From: Prionace glauca
Taxonomy: Eukaryota; Chordata; Chondrichthyes; Carcharhiniformes; Carcharhinidae
DNA length: 64,000 nucleotides
NCBI GenBank assembly: GCA_037974335.1
Contig: CM075729.1
Span: 92,480,592-92,544,591 of the forward strand
Reading direction: 5' to 3'
Shown here: one piece after another, positions 56,489 to 64,000 of the stretch
How positions within the stretch are numbered: the stretch's first letter is position 1
Layout: each line of letters starts with the position of its first letter
Made by a program: the position numbers and the translations under genes
Notes under the pieces: model-generated
Databases searched by the model: none
What the model was told of the DNA's origin: nothing
Seen by the model: only the letters and a program-made list of their open reading frames with translations

Positions 56489-59074
56489 GAGCAGCTGGAT
56501 GTTTGTTACTGAGACGGGAGAAAATGGTGAACCGTGTTCACTACCTCCAATCTCCCAGCACAGAAGGCACAGTGGGATACAGTCAGGAGGGAGTTATCCT
56601 GGGAATCCTCAACAACATTCCAGACTCCATGTAGTCTCTCGGTACCGTGTCAAACACGGACAAGGAAACCTCCTCTGGTTACCACAGACCGTCCCCCCCT
56701 CAGCTGATGAATCAGTTCTCCTCCATGTTGAACACCACTTGGAGGAAGCACTGAGGGTGGTAAGGACACAGAATGTACTCTGGGTGGGGAATTCAATGTC
56801 CATCACCAAGAGTTACTCAGTAGCACCACCACACACCGAGCTGGCTGGGTCCTAAAGGACATCGCTGCTAGACTGGGACTGCGGCAGGTGGGGAGGGAAC
56901 CAACAAGAGGGAGAAACATACTTGACCTCACCCTCACCAACCTGCCTGTTACAGATGGATCTGTCCATGGCAGTATCAGTGGGAGTGACCACCGCACAGT
57001 CCTTGTGGAGATAAAATCCCATCTTCACATTGAGGATACCCTCCATCATGTTGTGTGGCACTACCACCGTGTTAAATGGGATAGATTTCAAACAGATCTA
57101 GAAACTCAAAACTGGGCATCCATGAGCTACTGTGGGCCATCAGCAGCAGCAGAATTGTACTCAACCACAATCTGTAACCTCATGGCCCAGCATATCCCCC
57201 ACTCTACCATTACCACCAAGCCAGGGGATCAACCCTGGTTCAATAAAGAGTGCAGGAGGGCATGGCAGGAGCAACAGCAGATACACTGAAAAATGAGGTG
57301 TTAATCTGGTGAAGCTTCAACACAGAGACTGTGTGTCAAAGAGTAGAAGCAGCAACCGATAAACAGAGCTAAACCATCCCACAACTAATGGATCAGATCA
57401 AAGCTCTGCATCCTGCCATATCCAGCCGTGAATGGTGGTGGACAATTAAACAACTCAGTGGAGGAGGAGGTTCACAAATATCCCCCTCCTCAATGATGGA
57501 GGAACCCATCAGTGCAAAATTAAAGGCTGATACATTTACAACTGGGTACCACAAAGACTTTGTCTCCTGACAATAATCCAGCAATAGTCCTGAAGACTTG
57601 TGCTCCAGAACTTGTTATGCCCCTAGCCAAGCTGTTCCAGTACAGCTCCAACACTGGCATTTATCCGGCAATGTGGAAAATTGTCCAGGTATGTCCTGGA
57701 CACCAAAAAACAGGATTAATCTATTCTGGCCTCTTACTGCCCCATCAGTCCACTCTCACTCACCAGTAAAGTGATTGAAATCGTTCACAGTTCTATCAAG
57801 CAGCACTTACTCAGCAATACCCTGCTCAGTGACACTCAGTCTGGGTTCTGCCAGGGTCACTCAGTTCCTGACCTCATTCCAGCCTTGATTCAAACATGGA
57901 CAAAAGAGCTGACCTCCAGAGGTGAGGTGAGAGTGACTGCCCTTAACATCAAGGCAGCATTTGAGTGTGGCATCAAGGAGCCCTCGCAAAACTGGAGTCA
58001 ATGGGAATCAGGGAGAAACTCTCCGCTGGCTGGAGTCACATCCAGCACAAAGGAAGTTGAAGTGTAAGTATTAGTGTCACAAGCACGCTTACATTAACAC
58101 TGCAATGTAGTTACCAGGAAAATCTCTTAGTCACCACACTCCAGCGCCTGTTTGGGTACACTGAGGGAGAATTTAGCATTACCAATGCACCTAACCAGCA
58201 GGTCATTCGTATTGTGGGAGGAAACCGGAACACCTGGAGGAAACCCAAGCAGACATGGTGAGAACATGCAAACTCCACACAGACAGTGACCCATGCCAAG
58301 AATCAAACCTGGGTCCTTGGCGCTGTGAGGCAGTAGTGTTATCGAGTGTGTCACCGTGCCACCCAATACGATGAGAAAATGGTTGTGGTTAGCAGATTTC
58401 AATCTGAGATTGCTTTGGGACATCACTGCAGGAGTTCCTCAGGGTCGTGTCTGAGACACAACCATCTTCAGCTGCTTCAGTAATGACCTTCAGAAGTGGG
58501 GATGTTCACTGATGATTACACAAAGCTCAGCACCATTCACAACTCCTCAGATATTGAAGCAGTAACATTCCTGCCACACAAGTACCACGGAATCACCATC
58601 TCCAACAAGAGAGAATTTGAACATCTCCCCTTGACATTCAATGTCATTACCATCGCTGAATCCCCCACTGTAAAATCCTGTTGGTTCTGATTGACCAGAA
58701 ACTGAACTGGACCAGCCTATAAATACTGTGTCTACAAGAGAAGGTCAGTGGATAGGAATCCTGCAGCCAGTAACTCACATCCTGACTCTCCAAAGCCTGT
58801 CCACCATCTACAAGGAGTGTGATGGAATAGTCTCCACTTGTCTGGATGGGTAGAGCTCCAGCAACACTCGAGAAGCTCAACATCATCCAGGACAAAGCAG
58901 CCCCACTTGATTGGCACCCCATTCACAAACATTAAATCCCTCCACCACTGTCGAACAGTGGCAGCAGTGTGTGCCATCTATAAGATGCCCTGCATGAACT
59001 CACCAAGGTTCCTGAGGCAGCACCTTCAAAACCCATGACCACTATCATCTGGAAAGACAATGGTAGCAGTGACA
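56489..59074 (+). mobile_element. LINE-A, unit 3
   Basis: Same layout as unit 1: GEFNVHH, ILDLTLTNLP, SGSDHRTVL, SSIKQHLLSNTLLSDTQSGF, GMFTDDYTKL. It lacks about ten bases near 58816 that units 1 and 2 keep. Confidence 0.8.
58147..58365 (-). mobile_element. SINE inserted in LINE-A, unit 3
   Basis: Copy of the 11445 SINE. Confidence 0.75.
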
Positions 59075-59710
59075 CTAAGATAGGTGGGAAAAGTAAATTA
59101 TCAAGAGGAGGTAGAGAGTCTGGAAGGGGGCAGAGACAAGGGAAGTGAGTGGCTAACATTTGCAGTACAACCTGGGTAAATGTGAAGGTGTCCACTTTGG
59201 CAGGAAGAATAGAAAAGCAGTAAACTATTGAAATGGAGAGAGATTGTACAACTCGGTGCTACAGAGGGATCTGGCTGTCCTGGGACATCAATCACAACAA
59301 GTTCGTCTGCAGCTCCAGCAAGTGATTAGGAAGACAGATGGAATGTTGGTGTTTATTACAAGGAGAATGGAATATAAAAATAGGGAAGTTTTACTGCAGC
59401 TGTACAGGGTCTCGATGAAACCACATCTGGAATACTGTGTACAGTTAAGGTCTCCTTATTTGAAAAAGGATATCATTGTGTTAGAAGCTATTCAGAGAAG
59501 ATTCACCCGACACATTCCTGGGGTGAGGGGTTACCTCATGAAGAAAAGTTGGACAGGTTGGGCCTGAATCCATTGGAGTTTAGAAGAATGAGAGGTGATC
59601 TTATTGAAACATATCAGATTGTGAGGGGACTGACAGAGTGGATACCAGGAGGATGGTGCCTCTTCTGGGGCAGAGTGAGATGAGAATACAGAGGAACAAA
59701 GAGAATGAGC
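59075..59710 (+). mobile_element. CR1-like LINE fragment (LINE-B), unit 3
   Basis: Copy of 12379-13018. Confidence 0.7.
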
Positions 59711-60635
59711 GATGTGCCACAGGGATCGATGCTGGGTCCATTGTTATTTGTCATTTATATTAATGATTTGGATGAGAATATAGGAGGTATGATTAGTAAA
59801 TTTGCAAATGACACCAAGATTGATGGCATAGTGGACAGTGAAGAAAGTTACCTCCAATTGCAACCGGAATTGGACCAGTGGGCTGACAAATGACAACTGG
59901 AGTTTAATTTAGATAAATGCGAGGTGATGTATTTTGGCAGATTGAACCGGAGCAGGACTTACTCAGTTAATGGTAGGGCATTGAAGAGAGTTACAGAACA
60001 AAGAGATTGAGGGGTATATGTTCATAGCTCCTTGAAAGTGGAGTCACAGGTGGACAGAGTGGTGAAGAAGGCATTCGGCATGCTTGGTTTCATTGGTCAG
60101 AACATTGGATACTGAAATCAGGACGTCTTGTTGAAGTTACACAAGACATTAATAAGGCCACACTTGGAATACTGTGTACAGTTCTGGTCATCCTGTTATA
60201 GAAAGGATATTATTAAACGAGAAAGAGTGCATCAAAAATTTACACGGAGGCTACCGGGACTTGATGGTTTGGGTTACAAGGAGAGGCTGGACTTTTTTCT
60301 CTGGAGCGTAGAAGGCTGAGGGGTGATCTTACAGAGGTCGATAAAATAATGAAGTGCATAGATCAACTAGATATTCAATATCGTTTCCCAAAGATAGGGT
60401 AGTCTAAAACTAGACAGCATAGGTTTCAGGTGAGAGAGGAGAGATACAAAAGTGTCCAAATGGGCAATTTTTTCACACAGAGCGTGGTGAGTGTCTGGAA
60501 CAAGCTGCCAGAGGTAGTAATAGTCGCAGGCACAATCTTGTCTTTTAAAAAGCATTTAGGCAGTTACATGGGTAAGATGGTGCAGACGGATATGGGCCAA
60601 ATGCAGCAATTGGGGTTAGGGGTTTAAAAAAAAAG
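59711..60635 (+). mobile_element. CR1-like LINE fragment (LINE-C), unit 3
   Basis: Copy of 13019-13943, with one extra stop (TGA near 59891). Confidence 0.75.
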
Positions 60636-62182
60636 GCGGCATGCGCAAGTACCGGAAGATTGGAAAACGGCTAATGTTACGCCATTCTTTAAGAAGGGTG
60701 CCAGGCAAGAGGCAGGGAATTATAGGCCGGTTAGTTTAACGTCTGTTGTAGGAAAAATGTTAGAATCCGTGATCAAGGAGAAAATAGCGAAGCATCTTGA
60801 GGAGAATTGCTTGATTGAGCAGACGCAGCACGATTTCGTTAAGGGGAAGTCGTGTCTGACGAATTTATTGGAGTTCTATGAGGATGTGTCTAGGGCGGTG
60901 GATAGAGGAGAGCCGGTGGATGTGGTCTTTCTTGATTTTCAGAAGGCGTTTGATAAGGTGCCGCACAAGAGGTTATTACAGAAGGTCAGGGGGCATGGAG
61001 TTGGGGGTAGGGTGTTAGCGTGGATAGAGTATTGGCTGTCAAATAGGAGGCAGAGAGTGGGGGTCAATGGGTGCTATTCGGATTGGCGGTTGGTTACTAG
61101 TGGGGTGCCCCAGGGGTCGGTTCTGGAGCCTCAGCTATTTACCATTTACATAGATGATCTGGAGGAGGGAACCGAGTGTATGGTGTCGAAATTTGCTGAT
61201 GACACCAAGATTGGTGGAACGGCAAATTGTACGGAGGGTGTGGAGAGTCTGCAGAAGGATCTAGATAGGCTGGGTGAATGGGCCAGGAAATGGCAAATGG
61301 AATTTAATGTTGGCAAATGTGAGTTTGTCCACTTTGGTAGGAATAATGGTAGGAAGGACTATTACTTACGTGGCGAAAAATTGCAACATGCAACGGTGCA
61401 GAGGGACCTCGGGGTCCTTGTGCATGAGTCGCAAAAACCCAGCCTGCAGTTGCAGCAGGTGGTCAGGAAGGCTAATGGGATGCTGGCCTTCATAGCGAGG
61501 GGGATTGAATATAAAAGTAGGGAGGTCTTGCTGCGGCTGTATAGGGCACTGGTGAGGCCGCAGCTGGAGTACTGTGTGCAGTTTTGGTCGCCGCACTAAC
61601 GCAACGATATTTTGGCCTTGGAGGGAGTGCAGAGGACGTTTACTAGGCTGATTCCGGAGTTGAGGGGGTTGAACTATGAGGAGAGGCTGAATAAACTAGG
61701 CTTGTACTCGTTAGAGTTTAGAAGAATGAGGGGAGATCTCATTGAGACGTATAAGATGTTGAATAGGATGGATAGGATAGAGGTGGGGAGACTCTTCCCG
61801 CTCAGAAAGGACAGTAGGACTAGAGGGCACAGCCTCAAGATAAAGGGGAGGCGGTTTAGAACAGAGTTGAGGAGGAACTTCTTCACTCAAAGGGTGGTGA
61901 ATCTCTGGAATTCTCTGCCCGTTGAAGTGGTGGAGGCTGCCTCGCTAAATATTTTTAAGACGCGGGTTGATGGGTTTTTGATAGGCAAGGGCATTAAGGG
62001 TTATGGGGAGAGGGCGGGAAGGTGGAACTGAGCCACGACAGATTAGCCATGATCTTATTGAATGGTGGGGCAGGCTCGAAGGGCTAGATGGCCTACTCCT
62101 GCTCCTATTTCTTATGTTCTTATGCTCTTAAGATAGGCTGAAGGGCCTGTTTCCTCGCTGTAAAACTCTATGACGCTATGAC
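60636..62182 (+). mobile_element. CR1-like LINE, 5'-truncated (LINE-D), unit 3
   Basis: Best copy of LINE-D. The RT frame runs to the shared TAA (61597-61599) and the C-terminal frame is open to its natural end at 62031 (GYGERAGRWN-stop), because the G-run is shorter here. It reads FADDTKIGG where units 1 and 2 read FADDTNFGG. Confidence 0.85.
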
Positions 62183-62700
62183 ATAAAGTGAGGGAGAAAC
62201 TGAGAGGAATAGAGGGTGGGAGAATGAGAAGAGACAAAGAAGGAGTGAATGAGAGAGTAAACAAAGAGTGTGAGACAGGAAGGAAAAGAAAGGGAGATAG
62301 CAAGAGTGTGGTGGATAAAGACAGAGACTAATGGAGACTTACTCAAAGAGTGAAAGAGATAACAATTGAGGGAGTGATATCAATAGAGTGAGGGAGACAG
62401 AGACTGAGGGACAGATATCGAGAGAGAAAAACTGAGAATGAGACTGAGGGACAAATATTGAGAGAGAGAGAGACGGCGAGTGAGGGAGAGATATCGAGAG
62501 AGTGAGAGACAAAGACTGAGGGACAAGTATCGAGAAAGACTCAGACAGTGAAACAGACTGAGGGACAATTATTGAGAGAGAGAGACAGCGAGTGAGGGAG
62601 AGATATCGAAAGACTGAGATACAGAGTCTGAGGGACAGGGACTGAGGGACAGAGTCTGAGGGACAGAGACTGAGAGAGGGGGAGAGAAGAAGAGGAAGTG
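62183..62700. repeat. Purine-rich degenerate repeat upstream of V (cluster D)
   Basis: Matches 15491-16010. Confidence 0.8.
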
Positions 62701-62781
62701 AAAGGTGCTGACGTGGTTTCTCTGGGTCAGACCATTTACAAACTGAGGAACAGGCAGTGAGACTCTCACAGGCTGCAGCTT

Positions 62782-62787
62782 TATAAA
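62782..62787 (+). promoter_or_regulatory. TATA box of V promoter (cluster D)
   Basis: TATAAA 66 bases before the leader ATG. Confidence 0.6.
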
Positions 62788-62847
62788 GCAGAGCCCAGTG
62801 AAGGGAGAGTTTATCAGTAACCAGGCACAGGGACACGAGCACACACC

Positions 62848-62896
62848 ATGATTTCAGCCATCCAGCTGCTCTGGCCTCTGGCATTCTGCATCGCAG
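62848..62896 (+). CDS. IGKV: V leader exon, kappa-like (cluster D)
   Basis: Signal peptide MISAIQLLWPLAFCIA plus a split Gly codon, identical to the other two leaders, with the same GTACAAAT donor. Confidence 0.9.
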
Positions 62897-63081
62897 GTAC
62901 AAATCTCTCTCCTTCCACCTTGAATATTTCCCTGCTCTCCATTTCAATCCAATTCTCCTGACTTGTGATTGAAGGGAAAATGCTGAAAGGAGAGGAACAG
63001 TCAGTGTCTCCAACAATATCTCATTGTACAGCCTCTTTCTGTTACAGTTCTTACTTCACTCTGTTTCTCTATTATCCTCAG

Positions 63082-63380
63082 GTATCAATGGAGACATCAG
63101 CGTGACCCAGACTCCCCCGGTGCTGTCAGTGAGCCTGGGCCAGTCCGTCACCATCACCTGTACGACCAGTCAATCTGTTAGCAGTTACATGAGTTGGTAC
63201 CAACAGCGAGAAGGACAGAAACCGGCTCTGCTGATCTACTATGCATCAAATCGATTCACAGGAGTATCCGACCGATTCACCGGCAGTGGATCTGGGACAA
63301 GATACACCATGACAATCAGCAATGTTCAGAATGAGGATGTCGCTGATTATTACTGTCAGCAAGGCGCCAGCGACCCTCTA
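63082..63380 (+). CDS. IGKV: V kappa-like exon (cluster D)
   Basis: Open V segment with Cys 27, Trp 39, Cys 92, CDR1 QSVSSY, CDR2 YAS, germline CDR3 QQGASDPL. Framework residues are identical to cluster B; only CDR2 and CDR3 residues differ, plus one silent change. A frame running in from the leader intron (from 63024) exists only because a TGA there reads TTA in this copy. It is not the start: the leader exon and its splice sites are intact. J and C of this cluster lie beyond the window. Confidence 0.92.
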
Positions 63381-63408
63381 CACAGTGATACAGAGCCTTA
63401 CAAAAACC
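63381..63408 (+). promoter_or_regulatory. V recombination signal, 12-bp spacer (cluster D)
   Basis: CACAGTG, ATACAGAGCCTT, ACAAAAACC, as in the other clusters. Confidence 0.93.
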
Positions 63409-64000
63409 CCAATACACACAGCACCACCTCCTGTACTGACACATCCCACAGTTTTATATAATATATAATAATGGACACACAGTCCCACCTCCTGTACGGA
63501 CACATCCCACAGTTTTATATAATATATAATAATGGACACACAGTCCCACCTCCTGTACTGACACATCGCACAGTTTTATATAATATATAATAATGGACAC
63601 ACAGTCCCACCTCCTGTACTGACACATCCCACAGTTTATATAATATATAATAATGGACACACAGTCCCACCTCCTGTACTGACACATCTCACAGTTTTAT
63701 ATAATATATAATAATGGACACACAGCACCACCTCCTGTACTGACACATCCCACAGTTTTATATAATATATAATAATGGACACACAGTCCCACCTCCTGTA
63801 CTGACACATCTCACAGTTTTATATAATATATAATAATGGACACACAGCACCACCTCCTGTACTGACACATCCCACAGTTTTATATAATATATAATAATGG
63901 ACACACAGTCCCACCTCCTGTACTGACACATCCCACAGTTTTATATAATATATAATAATGGACACACAGCACCACCTCCTGTACTGACACATCCCACAGT
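63409..64000. repeat. 61-bp minisatellite in V-J intron (cluster D), at least 10 copies
   Basis: Same unit; runs off the end of the window. Confidence 0.93.

Larger units (their letters stand above)
46162..64000. repeat. Tandem cluster unit 3 (C of cluster C to V of cluster D), cut by window end
   Basis: Third copy. It carries a CR1-like LINE tail that units 1 and 2 lack. In some stretches it reads like unit 2 and in others like unit 1, so it looks like a patchwork. It ends inside the minisatellite after the cluster D V segment; the J and C of cluster D lie outside. Confidence 0.93.

Noticed and set aside
63024-63461. Alternative V start reading in from the leader intron of cluster D
   Set aside because: It begins at a non-ATG codon and is open only because of one base change in the intron; the spliced leader with TATA box is intact.

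Overview
This window is germline DNA of a cartilaginous fish (an elasmobranch, most likely a shark). It covers part of a tandem array of immunoglobulin light-chain mini-clusters of the kappa kind (type III/NS4-like). Three things point there. First, split V leader exons, V exons with 12-bp-spacer recombination signals, a J with a 23-bp-spacer signal and single C exons recur every 22-24 kb on the + strand, the shark 'cluster' layout rather than the mammalian V-array/J-array layout. Second, the V and C proteins look kappa-like: V framework ending YYCQQ, and a C1-set domain ending SSECA. Third, the filler is elasmobranch-type repeats: tRNA-derived SINEs, CR1-like LINE tails and a Ty3/Gypsy fossil.

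Layout. The tandem units are 1-22678, 22679-46161 and 46162-64000 (cut by the window end), all in one orientation. Each unit reads: end of J-C intron, C exon and 3' UTR, about 15.5 kb of inter-cluster DNA, V leader, V exon, V signal, a 61-bp minisatellite, J, J-C intron. In terms of genes: cluster A has only its C exon in the window (300-628). Cluster B has V (16158-16689) and C (22978-23306) but no J. Cluster C is complete: V 38844-39376, J 41111-41145, C 46461-46789. Cluster D has only its V (62848-63380) in the window.

The inter-cluster DNA has the same order in every unit: 3' UTR, foldback element (121-bp arms), inverted LINE fragment, CpG-rich patch, SINE, unassigned 1.2 kb, Gypsy LTR and pol fossil (minus strand), minus-strand CR1-like tail, G-rich tract, LINE RT fragment, unassigned repeat, then four LINE pieces head to tail, a purine-rich tract and the V promoter. 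Copies are nearly identical by eye. Unit-specific events are a SINE in unit 2 (28292-28640), a CR1 tail in unit 3 (54977-55522), a 555-bp LINE deletion in unit 2, and differing minisatellite copy numbers (about 18, 23 and at least 10).

How the genes work. RAG joins V (12-RSS) to J (23-RSS) inside a cluster, and the J donor is spliced to the C exon (phase 1 junction) to give a light chain. Cluster C can do this as written. In cluster B a 522-bp segment that holds J and its signal in cluster C is replaced by 34 bp of filler, most of it an inverted copy of sequence found 1.9 kb downstream. Its V and C exons remain intact, so it is either dead as a cluster or usable only by joining its V to a downstream J. 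This is the most interesting observation in the window. All identities were judged by reading; no alignment or database search was run.
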